This document shows positions 34,057-43,621 of a stretch of 64,000 nt of DNA, piece after piece. This DNA is from Marinobacter alexandrii (lineage in GTDB: Bacteria > Bacteroidota > Bacteroidia > Cytophagales > Cyclobacteriaceae). The notes below the pieces were generated by a model. It made no database searches. It was not told where the DNA came from and saw nothing but the letters and a program-made list of their open reading frames with translations. The stretch spans positions 2,426,501 to 2,490,500 of the forward strand of contig JBDWTN010000007.1 in the NCBI GenBank assembly GCA_039984955.1. Direction: 5' to 3'. Position 1 is the stretch's first letter. Each line of letters opens with the position of its first letter. A program made the translations under genes and the position numbers.

Positions 34057-36414
34057 TTGGACACATTTAACCCAATTTTTAAGCAAAGATTTCGTTCTTT
34101 TATTAACCTTATTTCATGGGCCATTTTTGGGGGAGCGATTATTTATTCATGTAGTACTTCTCGAAATGAGGAAGCTTCTTTTGAAATAGAAGAGGCAATC
34201 CCACAGGTCATTGATTTCAACTTTCACATAAAGCCAATCATTTCTGATCGATGTTTCAAGTGCCATGGGCCTGATCCTAAAACCAGAGAAGCTGGACTTT
34301 CCTTGCATACCAAAAAGTTGGCTTTTGGGGCACTTGGAGAGAAAACTAAACATTTTGCGCTCGTTGCTGGAGATACGGGAAATAGTACGCTGATTCAGCG
34401 GATACTATCATCAGATCCAGGCGAGGTTATGCCACCACCAGAGTCTAATCTCACATTGTCAGAACGGGAAAAGCAATTACTTATTAAGTGGGTAGAACAA
34501 GGCGCAGAATGGAAACCTCACTGGGCATTCATCCCACCAAAGAACTCAGAAGTTCCAGAGGTAGGGAATAGTGACTGGGCGAAAAATGAAATTGATTATT
34601 TCATTCTCAAAAAATTGGAAGAGAAGTCGTTTAAACCTTCTAAAATAGCACCCAAAGAAAAACTCCTAAGAAGAGTTTCGTTTGACCTAACCGGGTTGCC
34701 TCCGACCATTTCAGAGTTAGAGTCATTTCTCAATAATGCCTCTTCGGATGCTTTTGAGAAACAAGTAGATCGCTTACTTGCATCACCCGCATATGGAGAA
34801 AGAATGGCAATCGATTGGATGGAGCTAGCACGATATGCTGATACGCATGGCTATCAAGATGACTTTGAACGAATAATGTGGCCATGGCGTGATTGGGTGA
34901 TACACTCTTTCAATAAAAACCAAGCATACAATGAATTTGTAAAATGGCAATTGGCCGGAGACCTTATGCCTGCGGCTTCTTTAGAAATGATTGTTGCTAC
35001 GGCCTTCAATAGAAATCATAAAATCACTGCAGAGGGAGGAGTGATACCAGAAGAATACCGAACAGAATATGTTGCGGACAGAGGCCAAACAGTGAGTACT
35101 GCTTTCATGGGATTGACCATGGAATGCTCCAGATGTCATGATCATAAATATGATCCAATCACACAGAAGGACTATTTTTCAATGTTTGCCTTCTTCAATA
35201 ATATTCCGGAAGTAGGATTGATTGAAATGCAGGATGTTGCGGCAGATCCACATATAAAAATTTCCAAAAAGGACATTGATGGTATTCTGTCTTTTATCAA
35301 CAATAGGAATGATGAAGAAGAGATTCCATTAATGGTGATGCGTGAGATGAAGAAACCTCGAAAAACATTCATTCTTAATCGCGGTATATATGACCAACCA
35401 TTAGAACAAGTTGATCCAGCAACTCCGGAATTTATTTTTGACTTTGACGAAGGCTTTAGTAGAGACCGATTGGGATTAGCTAATTGGCTGTTTGATGAAA
35501 GAAACCCTCTTACTGCACGTGTAGCTGTAAACCGACTTTGGCAACAGCTATTTGGCCAGGGTATTGTCTCTACCCCTTATGATTTTGGAAATCAAGGAGC
35601 CCTGCCTTCCCACCCTGAGTTATTAGACTTTCTTGCAGTCAAATATGAGAAAGAAGGTTGGAATACAAAGAAAATGTTGAAGTATATGGTGATGTCCGCA
35701 ACCTATCAGCAATCGAGTAATGCAACTCCGGAGATGGTCAGAAAGGACCCGGAAAATCAATACTTGGCGAGGGCTTCCAGACTAAGGTTAAGTGCCGAGA
35801 TGTTGCGAGATCAAGCCCTGCAATTAAGCGGTCTTTTGAATGAAGAAATTGGAGGTCCTAGTGTAAAACCGTATCAACCAGAAGGGCTTTGGAAAGAGAC
35901 CACAGGGGGAGGTGGTGGAAGCACTGCTCAATATGAGATAGACTCGGGAAATCTGGTTTATCGCAAAAGCCTGTATACCTTCTGGAAACGGACTGTGCCC
36001 CCACCAAATATGATCACATTTGATGCCGCATCCAGAGATTTATGTACTGTTAAGCGACAGCAAACAAGTACACCATTGCAAGCACTAGTTTTACTGAATG
36101 ATCCACAGTTTATTGAGGCAAGTCGATCGCTTGCTGAAGAAGCATTATCCAATAAAAGCGACCCTGCTGAGATAATGAAGTTTATGTTTAGAAGAGCGAC
36201 ATCCAGAATGCCGTCGGAAGAAGAATTGTTAGTATTGAATGAATATTTCGAAGAGGAGAGAGTAGCATTTTCTAATGAACCAAGTCGTGCTAAAGCATAC
36301 CTGGCAATTGGAAGAAGCGAAGTGAAATCTTCTCTAGATACTGTGGAGTTGGCTGCATATGCAATTGTAGCACACGCGATTCTCAATTTGGATGAAGCAA
36401 TTACACGAGGTTAA
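34057..36414 (+). CDS. PSCyt1 / DUF1549 / DUF1553 haem-containing lipoprotein
   Basis: First gene of a tightly packed five-gene operon. The frame starts at TTG 34057 with no ATG nearby; a hydrophobic segment ending GGAIIYSC gives a lipoprotein signal. A planctomycete-type cytochrome c domain has CFKCH (haem) near residue 65, followed by GPDPKTREAGLSL and VMPPPES. DUF1549 follows (FDLTGLPPTISELE, YADTHGYQDDFER, a second CxxCH in CSRCHDHKYDP), then DUF1553 (NPLTARVAVNRLWQQLFGQGIV, LRDQALQLSGLL). These families are abundant in Planctomycetes and Verrucomicrobia with no assigned reaction. 785 aa is a normal size. Confidence 0.88.
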   Translation: MDTFNPIFKQRFRSFINLISWAIFGGAIIYSCSTSRNEEASFEIEEAIPQVIDFNFHIKPIISDRCFKCHGPDPKTREAGLSLHTKKLAFGALGEKTKHFALVAGDTGNSTLIQRILSSDPGEVMPPPESNLTLSEREKQLLIKWVEQGAEWKPHWAFIPPKNSEVPEVGNSDWAKNEIDYFILKKLEEKSFKPSKIAPKEKLLRRVSFDLTGLPPTISELESFLNNASSDAFEKQVDRLLASPAYGERMAIDWMELARYADTHGYQDDFERIMWPWRDWVIHSFNKNQAYNEFVKWQLAGDLMPAASLEMIVATAFNRNHKITAEGGVIPEEYRTEYVADRGQTVSTAFMGLTMECSRCHDHKYDPITQKDYFSMFAFFNNIPEVGLIEMQDVAADPHIKISKKDIDGILSFINNRNDEEEIPLMVMREMKKPRKTFILNRGIYDQPLEQVDPATPEFIFDFDEGFSRDRLGLANWLFDERNPLTARVAVNRLWQQLFGQGIVSTPYDFGNQGALPSHPELLDFLAVKYEKEGWNTKKMLKYMVMSATYQQSSNATPEMVRKDPENQYLARASRLRLSAEMLRDQALQLSGLLNEEIGGPSVKPYQPEGLWKETTGGGGGSTAQYEIDSGNLVYRKSLYTFWKRTVPPPNMITFDAASRDLCTVKRQQTSTPLQALVLLNDPQFIEASRSLAEEALSNKSDPAEIMKFMFRRATSRMPSEEELLVLNEYFEEERVAFSNEPSRAKAYLAIGRSEVKSSLDTVELAAYAIVAHAILNLDEAITRG

Positions 36415-36425
36415 ATGACCCTGTT

Positions 36426-37910
36426 ATGAAGAAAATTCTAGAGGAATATGCATTGAATGAAAATAGGCGAGCCTTCTTGGGGAAAATGGCTTTAGGTGCT
36501 GGTTCCGTAGCTTTGGGAGGACTCATGGGAATGAATTTTCTGAGAGAAGAAAAAGGCATAATCTCTACCGATACGGGAACCTCTGGTGTACGAGGGGCAT
36601 TAAATGCATTACACCATCCCGCCAAAGCGAAAAGAGTAATCTACTTATTTCAAAGTGGGGGGCCTTCACAGCTGGAATTATTTGACCATAAGCCACTCTT
36701 AAATCAAAGAAGAGGAGAGGATCTGCCAGAATCTATCAGAGATGGTCAACGACTGACAGGGATGACTTCCGATCAAAATTCGTTCCCTCTTGTTGGTTCT
36801 CAGTTTGGTTTCAAAAAACATGGGCAAAACGGAACTGAGATTGGCAACATATTACCATACACCTCAAAAATTGTTGACGAGCTTTGCATTATTCGATCTA
36901 TGCATACCGAAGCGATCAATCACGATCCAGCGATCACCTTTTTTCAGACAGGATCACAGCAGCCGGGTCGTCCGAGTATTGGCTCCTGGATGAGCTACGG
37001 GCTGGGAAGTGAAAATGAAAACCTACCTACTTTTTCGGTACTTCTTTCAAGAGGAACAGGTAGACCCAATGGACAGCCCTTGTACTCCAGACTATGGGGA
37101 AATGGATTCTTACATTCACTACATCAAGGGGTACAATTCAGAGCAGCGAAAGATCCAGTTCTTTATTTAAATGATCCCGATGGAATGACACGTCAAAGTC
37201 GAAGACAAATGTTGGATAAGCTATTTCAACTAAATAGCATGCAGTTTGAAGAGACTGGAGATCCAGAAATTAACAGTAGGATTTCGCAGTATGAAATGGC
37301 CTATCGAATGCAGACTTCAGTTCCTGAAGTCATGGATATCCAAAATGAGCCAGATCATATTTACAAAATGTATGGCCCTGATTCATTGAAGCCTGGAACG
37401 TTCGCCGCAAATTGTATTCTTGCCAGGCGGTTGGCTGAGAAGGGTGTACGCTTCATTCAACTGTATCATATGGGTTGGGATCAACACGATAATCTCCCAG
37501 GAGCTATTCAAAAGCAAGCGATGGATGTAGATCAAGCCTCGGCTGCCCTGGTAATGGATTTGAAGCAACGTGGAATGCTAGAAGATACGCTGGTGATATG
37601 GGGAGGAGAATTTGGACGCACTAACTACTCTCAAGGAACACTTACGGATGCCAATTATGGAAGAGATCATCACCCTCGCTGCTTTTCTATGTGGATGGCA
37701 GGAGGAGGTATCAAACCTGGAATTGTATATGGAGAGACCGATGAGTTTGGTTACAACATTGTGAAAGACCCAGTTCATGTACATGACTTTCAAGCTACGC
37801 TTTTACATCAGCTAGGAGTTGATCATGAACGTTTAGTTTACAAATATCAAGGCCGACGTTTCCGATTGACAGACGTAGAGGGCCATGTAGTAAAAGACAT
37901 TTTGAGTTAG
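36426..37910 (+). CDS. DUF1501 family protein (sulfatase-like fold)
   Basis: 494 aa; starts 11 nt after the DUF1553 gene. The N-terminus has NRRAFLGKMALGAGSVALGG, a Tat-like signal. The body shows YLFQSGGPSQLELFDHKP, RSMHTEAINHDPA, LLSRGTGRPNGQPLYSRLWG, YHMGWDQHDNLPG, WGGEFGRTNYS and GRDHHPRCFSMWMAGGG. These are DUF1501 hallmarks, related to the alkaline-phosphatase/sulfatase fold with His/Asp metal ligands. DUF1501 and DUF1549/1553 proteins are regularly neighbours and are thought to act together; the reaction is unknown. Confidence 0.9.
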   Translation: MKKILEEYALNENRRAFLGKMALGAGSVALGGLMGMNFLREEKGIISTDTGTSGVRGALNALHHPAKAKRVIYLFQSGGPSQLELFDHKPLLNQRRGEDLPESIRDGQRLTGMTSDQNSFPLVGSQFGFKKHGQNGTEIGNILPYTSKIVDELCIIRSMHTEAINHDPAITFFQTGSQQPGRPSIGSWMSYGLGSENENLPTFSVLLSRGTGRPNGQPLYSRLWGNGFLHSLHQGVQFRAAKDPVLYLNDPDGMTRQSRRQMLDKLFQLNSMQFEETGDPEINSRISQYEMAYRMQTSVPEVMDIQNEPDHIYKMYGPDSLKPGTFAANCILARRLAEKGVRFIQLYHMGWDQHDNLPGAIQKQAMDVDQASAALVMDLKQRGMLEDTLVIWGGEFGRTNYSQGTLTDANYGRDHHPRCFSMWMAGGGIKPGIVYGETDEFGYNIVKDPVHVHDFQATLLHQLGVDHERLVYKYQGRRFRLTDVEGHVVKDILS

Positions 37911-38939
37911 ATGAAAAGAAGAAAATTCATCAAAAAAAGCTCATTGGGTGTCATAGGTGTTGGGATAGGGCTAACAAATTTTGCTAGCAAAGAGGCTAAA
38001 GATCAAATCATCGGACATGGAGACTTTCGCTACAAAATTGATCTCAATTGGGGCGTATTAAATTCCCAACATTATCCTGTCAGAGATTGCCATGAAATGG
38101 TACAGGATAGTCAAGGAAGAATCATCCTGCTGACTAACCATACAGATAATAATGTCATCATCTATGACAAGTCTGGAAAGCTTATTAAAACATGGGGGAA
38201 TGAATTTCCTGGCGCACATGGCTTGACTATTTCAGATGAAGGAGGGGAAGATTTTTTGTACATCACAGATACAGAATTGCATCAAGTGATGAAAACGACG
38301 CTAGATGGGCAAATTGTTATGAAACTAGCATACCCTATCGAAGCAGAAGAGTATGGCAATGCCAACACTTACCTTCCCACTGAAACTGCTGTTGCTGCCA
38401 ATGGAGATATTTACGTTGCTGATGGATATGGTGAACAGTACATCATGCAGTATGATTCGAATGGTACATTGAAGAATGTATTTGGAGGTAAAGGGACTGA
38501 GGAATTCAATTTTGGGAATGCTCACGGCATTTGCATAGATAGTCGGAAGGAAGAACCCACCCTTTTAGTTACTGATCGAATGGTGAATAAACTAAAACGA
38601 TTCACTCTGGATGGAGAATATTTAGAGAGCATTCACCTCCCAGGAGCATTCATCTGCAGACCTGTAATAAAAAATAAAGAAGTATATCTAGCTACCATTT
38701 GGTCAGGGGATGGCTCTGGTGGAACTGGATTCGTGTCTATCCTCGACAAGAATAATAAATTAGTTTCCGCACCAGGAGGAACGAATCCAATCTATGAAAA
38801 GGGTGAGCTAAAGGAAATGAGACAGGCATTTCAAATCTTTCAACATCCTCATGATGTATGTATTGACGAAGATGATAGTTTATATATTCCACAGTGGAAT
38901 GCCTCAGGTTCATATCCAATAAAACTAGTGCGAGTATGA
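37911..38939 (+). CDS. Tat-exported NHL-type beta-propeller protein
   Basis: 342 aa; the ATG follows the DUF1501 stop with no gap. The N-terminus MKRRKFIKKSSLGVIGVGIG carries a twin-arginine motif, pointing to export in folded form. The repeats IIYDKSGKLIKTWGNEF, YVADGYGEQYIMQYDSNGTL, NAHGICIDSRKEEPT and HPHDVCIDEDDSLYIPQWN are NHL-like six-bladed propeller units. Role unknown; as the third gene of the operon it probably binds or modifies the same substrate as the haem proteins. Confidence 0.82.
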   Translation: MKRRKFIKKSSLGVIGVGIGLTNFASKEAKDQIIGHGDFRYKIDLNWGVLNSQHYPVRDCHEMVQDSQGRIILLTNHTDNNVIIYDKSGKLIKTWGNEFPGAHGLTISDEGGEDFLYITDTELHQVMKTTLDGQIVMKLAYPIEAEEYGNANTYLPTETAVAANGDIYVADGYGEQYIMQYDSNGTLKNVFGGKGTEEFNFGNAHGICIDSRKEEPTLLVTDRMVNKLKRFTLDGEYLESIHLPGAFICRPVIKNKEVYLATIWSGDGSGGTGFVSILDKNNKLVSAPGGTNPIYEKGELKEMRQAFQIFQHPHDVCIDEDDSLYIPQWNASGSYPIKLVRV

Positions 38940-39733
38940 GATACATATTGGTGAAATATGGGATTATGGCATCTTTGATTTTTCTGGCTTCTAAAGCAGA
39001 AGGCCAGAGGTATGCACAAACCAGCGAATTCCAGCTTTCCTCACCAAAAATTAGTTCAAGCACTATCTATTTCATTAATCAAACTGATATTGAAATAGAC
39101 TTAGATATTGATGGCGTAGTAATTCACTATACTACAGACGGCTCAATACCCACCAAAGAAAGCGATATCTATAAATCGAAAATTAGTATAGATCAGAGTG
39201 TTCAAATTAAGGCCAAAGCTTGGCATGAGGATTTCCAACCAAGTATAGTTGTAGAATTATCCGTATTCAAATTAAACCCCAACAGTACGATCAAGCTTGA
39301 AGTGTCACCTGACCCTTCAGAGTCATATCCTGGAAAAGGGATTAGTGGACTGACGAACCAAATAAAAGGAAGTGCTGATTTCCGAGATGGACATTGGTTA
39401 GGTTTTTCGGCAGATACCATTGAGATGAAAGTTGAGCTAGAAAAGAGGATGGATATTCCGAAGGTGTACCTAAGTCTTCTTGAAGATCAGAGATCTTGGA
39501 TTTTTGTGCCTGTTTCTGTTGAAGCTTGGTTAGGAAATGAACAAGTAACCTTGTGGGAAAAGGATCGGCTACAAAATGAACTGAAGTCTTTTCAATACAT
39601 CCAATTGACGATTCCTAGAAAAAATGTGAAGGAAGTGACGATTAAAATCATGATGAATAGAATTCCTGATTGGCATCTGGGTACAGGGTCAATACCTTGG
39701 TTTTTCGTTGACGAAGTATTTATTCAGAAATAA
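38936..39733 (+). CDS. Exported protein with chitobiase-C-like domain
   Basis: 265 aa from the ATG at 38936, which overlaps the previous stop as ATGA. Signal peptide IMASLIFLASKAEGQ. Residues about 40-90 contain VVIHYTTDGSIPT, typical of the chitobiase/beta-hexosaminidase C-terminal Ig-like domain. The C-terminal 140 residues (SYPGKGISGL, DFRDGHWLGF, SWIFVPVSVEAW, IPDWHLGTG, WFFVDEVFI) resemble the C-terminus of the next protein and may be a discoidin-like carbohydrate-binding fold. Likely an accessory binding protein. Confidence 0.75.
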   Translation: MRYILVKYGIMASLIFLASKAEGQRYAQTSEFQLSSPKISSSTIYFINQTDIEIDLDIDGVVIHYTTDGSIPTKESDIYKSKISIDQSVQIKAKAWHEDFQPSIVVELSVFKLNPNSTIKLEVSPDPSESYPGKGISGLTNQIKGSADFRDGHWLGFSADTIEMKVELEKRMDIPKVYLSLLEDQRSWIFVPVSVEAWLGNEQVTLWEKDRLQNELKSFQYIQLTIPRKNVKEVTIKIMMNRIPDWHLGTGSIPWFFVDEVFIQK

Positions 39734-39734
39734 G

Positions 39735-41792
39735 ATGCAGGAAGAGGCTCAATTTTATCTTAACGTAGCTCGTTTTCACCCACTGATTGTGCATATGCCT
39801 ATTGGCATTCTTTTTTTTGCATTGATATTGGAATTGTTAAAACACTGGAAAAAAAGAACCGATTTAGACTTTTCTATCAGTGCAGCCCTATTACTGGGTG
39901 CAGCCTCTTCAATTTTTGCGGCAATCACAGGGTGGTTATTATCTGAAGAAGGAGGTTATCAGCCTGAAGCACTCTTTTGGCATAAGTGGATGGGTATTTC
40001 CCTTACAATAGGATCATTAATAGCATTGCTTTTTCATCTCACTAAATCGGAAAAACTCCAGCGATTCTCATTCCCAACACTACTCATTACATCTATCCTT
40101 TTGATTATCACGGGGCACCTTGGTGGCAATATCACGCATGGTGAAGATTATCTGTTCACCAAACCTCCAGAGGAGGTGACACTTTCAGGAGATATTAATC
40201 AGGTTCAAGTTTATGAAGGACTAATAGCACCCATTTTGACCAGAAAATGCAACAGTTGCCATAATCAATCGAAGACAAAAGGAGACTTGATTATGACGAC
40301 CTACGCAGGCCTCTTTGCAGGAGGAAAATCTGGAGGCATTTTTGATTTTGCAGATGTTGAGAATAGTGAGCTATTGAAACGAATTCATCTTCCGAATACG
40401 GATGATAAACATATGCCTCCCGAAGGGAAGCTACAACTAACAGAAGATGAGATGACATTACTAGCCTGGTGGATAAAAAATAAGGCTTGCGAACGCTGCA
40501 TTGTATCAGAGATAACTGAAAAAGAAGAAGTACAAGCAATTTTGGATGCACTTGAGAATAGTGAGCCAAAGTATGATGTAGATCCCTTGAATGAAAAGGA
40601 TTTTGAAGAATTAAGAGCTTTGAATATTTCCGTTTATCCTGTCGCGGAAGACCATCCAATGGTGTTGATCAATTTAGCTTACCGAACAGATCTAGATAAA
40701 GCTGATTTTAAGAAGTTGAGATCTATAGCAGAAAATGTATTAGAGTTCAATTTGGCTGGATCGAATTTGAACGATGAGCTGGCTGAAAACCTATCATATT
40801 TTAAGAACCTGAGGAAATTGCAACTTCAGAACACTTCAATTTCAAATGATGCATTGAAGTATGTGTCTGAGTTGGAAAATTTGGAGTCTTTGAATCTGTA
40901 TCAGACAGAAATTTCAGACTATGGGATTGAGGAATTGATGAAGCTTTCAAAACTGGAGCAGCTATATTTATGGCAAACTAAGGCCTCTGCCGAGTTTGTA
41001 GAGAAGCTCCAGAAAAATACAGCCGAGCTAACGATTCAGTACGAAATCCCTGATGATATCTTTGGAAATAACGCGCTAATTTCTCCAGAAATTAAAGTGT
41101 CAAATCCTATTTTTTCAGACCGAACGACTGTTGAACTCTCTTCAGGGTTGAATGGTGTAAGCATTTATTACACAACTGATGGATCGAATCCTGATACCAC
41201 CAGTCTTCGGTATACAGAGCCTTTCCAGATTAGTGAATCACTTGTTTTACAGTCCGTGAGTTATAAGCAGGGTTGGAGAATAAGTGAGCCATCGACAAAG
41301 AAGTTGATTAAGGTAGGAACTGTACCTAAAAAAGTAAGACTGCAGAGACCACCAAATGAAGCCTATGCTGGAAATGGAGCACAATCACTCATTGATCGGA
41401 AAAAAGGAACGCAGGATTTTAGGGATGGACTCTGGCTAGGTTATCAGGGAGAAAGTCTACTTGCAATACTTGAACTGGATGGCACAAAAAAGGTAACAGA
41501 AGTAGTCGTAAGTGCATTATCAGATCAGGGAAGCTGGATCTTTTACCCAAAAAGTATTGAAGTGTATGTTTCCCTTGATGGAGAAAACTATGAACTAGCC
41601 GGACAGTTGGATATTCCGCTACTAAAACCTGAGTTATTTGTATCCGGTATGGAATATTTTGAAGTGCCTGTCGACTTGGATAAGGCAGTCTCAGCTAAAA
41701 TCACTGTAAAAAGTCATATCACGAATCCAGATTGGCATTCCAACCCTGGAGAGAAGTGCTGGCTTTTTGTTGACGAAATTCTATTGCTTTAG
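39735..41792 (+). CDS. DUF2231 membrane / cytochrome c / LRR / chitobiase-C-like fusion protein
   Basis: 685 aa from the ATG at 39735, one base after the previous stop. Residues 1-150 form about four membrane spans of DUF2231 type (FHPLIVHMPIGILFFALILEL, HKWMGISLTIGSLIALLFH). A planctomycete-type cytochrome domain follows with CNSCH and KHMPPEGKLQLTEDEM. Leucine-rich repeats come next (LRKLQLQNTSISNDALKYV, LESLNLYQTEISDYGIEEL, LEQLYLWQT). Then a chitobiase-C-like domain (SIYYTTDGSNPDT) and a C-terminal module shared with the preceding protein. The layout suggests an inner-membrane electron acceptor tied to periplasmic binding domains. Last gene of the operon. Confidence 0.85.
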   Translation: MQEEAQFYLNVARFHPLIVHMPIGILFFALILELLKHWKKRTDLDFSISAALLLGAASSIFAAITGWLLSEEGGYQPEALFWHKWMGISLTIGSLIALLFHLTKSEKLQRFSFPTLLITSILLIITGHLGGNITHGEDYLFTKPPEEVTLSGDINQVQVYEGLIAPILTRKCNSCHNQSKTKGDLIMTTYAGLFAGGKSGGIFDFADVENSELLKRIHLPNTDDKHMPPEGKLQLTEDEMTLLAWWIKNKACERCIVSEITEKEEVQAILDALENSEPKYDVDPLNEKDFEELRALNISVYPVAEDHPMVLINLAYRTDLDKADFKKLRSIAENVLEFNLAGSNLNDELAENLSYFKNLRKLQLQNTSISNDALKYVSELENLESLNLYQTEISDYGIEELMKLSKLEQLYLWQTKASAEFVEKLQKNTAELTIQYEIPDDIFGNNALISPEIKVSNPIFSDRTTVELSSGLNGVSIYYTTDGSNPDTTSLRYTEPFQISESLVLQSVSYKQGWRISEPSTKKLIKVGTVPKKVRLQRPPNEAYAGNGAQSLIDRKKGTQDFRDGLWLGYQGESLLAILELDGTKKVTEVVVSALSDQGSWIFYPKSIEVYVSLDGENYELAGQLDIPLLKPELFVSGMEYFEVPVDLDKAVSAKITVKSHITNPDWHSNPGEKCWLFVDEILLL

Positions 41793-41807
41793 AGGAGGAT
41801 TCGCTTC

Positions 41808-42737
41808 TCAATAATTTACGTGCCGATCAATCACTTCTTGGTGAATGTCAGCAATAGTTACAAGAATAGCAGTCTCTTCTACATCTCCGAAATCCGGATT
41901 TTGAGCTGTACCGAATGTCATCATGGTCGATGACAGACTCATGTAGATGTTAATGAGCGGAGGAATGAATTCACCTCGCTCTTTTAAAAGTTTATGAAGA
42001 AGTTTAAACCCCTCTTGATAGTCCATTTCTGAAGTGAAATGTTCCTTAAAAAGCGTGTCATCAAAGCCTGCCAACAATTCGGATTTTGGGTGACACAATT
42101 CAAGCGTATTAGGAAAATAATGAGCCATGAAAGAAAGCAAAATGTCACGAGCCTCAGTATTGTAGCTGGTATACATGGTCACCTTGCCAAAGAAGTACTT
42201 GATATCCGGATACTGCTTGGTCAAGCAGCCCAGTCCATCCCAAATATTCATGAGAGCAAATAGTCCTTTTCGCGGATTGATAGAAGGCTGATAGTTGGGT
42301 TGCACCCATGATCTCCCCAGCTCAATCGAATTAGGGAGAAATTCTTTTTTCATCTGATCAGAAAAATCAAAATAATGGGCAGTAGACAGATCAAATTCAT
42401 TTGTCTCTGGATTTAATGCTTGTGTGCCAGTAATGAAGCGATAACCGCCAATGATCTCACGATCTTCAGGACTGTAAACAACCAGCTGCTCATAGCATCT
42501 TTCTTTGGTATCTGCATCATCTATATCGACCTCTCCTCCTGTACCACCACCAGCATATCTAAAAGAAACTTCTCGCAAGCGTCCTACTTCTTGCATGGTG
42601 TTTGGCGAGTTGTGATGATTGATGATGTAGATTTTATTATTTCCTTTGTTCGTATCACGCACATAGCGATCATCATTCAGCTCTTGCTCTAAAAGATCTC
42701 GATCTATTGGTGATATGATTTCTTGGTGGTTTTGCAT
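41808..42737 (-). CDS. GNAT-type N-acyltransferase (GlsB/OlsB-like)
   Basis: 309 aa, with VGRLREVSFRYAGGGTGGEVDIDD, EQLVVYSPEDREIIGGYRF, NSIELGRSWVQPNYQP and FFGKVTMYTSYN. These match the acetyltransferase family containing OlsB/GlsB, which transfers a 3-hydroxyacyl chain to the amino group of ornithine or glycine in aminolipid synthesis. The gene is preceded by, and co-directional with, a lysophospholipid-acyltransferase-like gene 8 nt away, the pair arrangement of glsB-glsA in Bacteroides. Symbol withheld because substrate choice (glycine or ornithine) cannot be read from sequence. Confidence 0.75.
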   Translation of the reverse strand: MQNHQEIISPIDRDLLEQELNDDRYVRDTNKGNNKIYIINHHNSPNTMQEVGRLREVSFRYAGGGTGGEVDIDDADTKERCYEQLVVYSPEDREIIGGYRFITGTQALNPETNEFDLSTAHYFDFSDQMKKEFLPNSIELGRSWVQPNYQPSINPRKGLFALMNIWDGLGCLTKQYPDIKYFFGKVTMYTSYNTEARDILLSFMAHYFPNTLELCHPKSELLAGFDDTLFKEHFTSEMDYQEGFKLLHKLLKERGEFIPPLINIYMSLSSTMMTFGTAQNPDFGDVEETAILVTIADIHQEVIDRHVNY

Positions 42738-42745
42738 GCTTTGCT

Positions 42746-43561
42746 TTAAGCTTCCTTTAATTTATAAACTTCTCCCTTCATCCACTGCGCCCACTCAAAA
42801 TCAGACTTATCACGAGAGAAGGTATCAGGCAAAACAGGTTTCCCGATCACAATGTTTACTTCTTTGTTTTCCTGCTTAAAAAGCTCATCCACAAGAAAGA
42901 ACATTTCAATATTCAATTTAATGCCTAAAAATTTTCTAATTCTGGCCAACCGATAGAACCGTTTGGTCAATCGCCCATCAATATGAACAGGAATTACGGG
43001 TTTGTTATACTTTTTAGCTTTCGTGACAAAGGTTTTCTTCCATTCCAAATCCATGATTTCCCCATTGATTTTTCGGCTTACCAATCCAGCAGGAAACAAA
43101 AAAGTGGCTGTTCCAGAAGCAAACTGTTCTTCTACACGTTGCAGTGATTGAGCGGCACTTCTCCCTACTTTATTCACGCCAACAAACTTTTCTTTCAAGT
43201 TAGTTAAGGCCATAAGCAGGTCGTTAACAATGAACTTGATATCGGGCCGCTTGTCTTTAAGCAAATGAATAATGGTGAGTGCGTCCATCCCACCAAAGGG
43301 ATGGTTGGATACAAAAATGCAGTTGTCTGGTTGTGGAGGTATGTTTTCAATTCCCTTGATGCTAAGCTTCTGATTCAATAAGTTGACTGCCGCTTCACTA
43401 AATTCAAATGCATCGGCATCTTTATTAGCAGCCATAAATTTATTCACTTGCTTTTGGTGGATGATTCGCTCAACCCAACGAATCAGAAACCCAGGTAACC
43501 ATTTAAGTAAGGTTGGGTTTTTGTTGGCAATGAGTTTTCTGACTTCTACAAATTTTTCCAT
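42746..43561 (-). CDS. 1-acylglycerol-3-phosphate-type acyltransferase (GlsA/PlsC-like)
   Basis: 271 aa. The acyltransferase block CIFVSNHPFGGMDAL holds the catalytic His/Asp. GVNKVGRSAAQSLQRVEEQF, TFLFPAGLVSRK (glycerolipid-binding type motif) and YNKPVIPVHIDGRL follow. Family members transfer a second acyl chain to a lipid hydroxyl. Next to the GNAT acyltransferase (8 nt apart, same strand) this is best read as the O-acyltransferase of aminolipid synthesis; a role in phosphatidic acid formation is the alternative. The ATG at 43561 begins MEKFVEVRKL. Confidence 0.78.
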   Translation of the reverse strand: MEKFVEVRKLIANKNPTLLKWLPGFLIRWVERIIHQKQVNKFMAANKDADAFEFSEAAVNLLNQKLSIKGIENIPPQPDNCIFVSNHPFGGMDALTIIHLLKDKRPDIKFIVNDLLMALTNLKEKFVGVNKVGRSAAQSLQRVEEQFASGTATFLFPAGLVSRKINGEIMDLEWKKTFVTKAKKYNKPVIPVHIDGRLTKRFYRLARIRKFLGIKLNIEMFFLVDELFKQENKEVNIVIGKPVLPDTFSRDKSDFEWAQWMKGEVYKLKEA

Positions 43562-43621
43562 CTACGGTTCTTGAGCAAAAGCAATGATAAAATGGTTTGG
43601 GTGTTTGGGCAAGTTTGAGTG

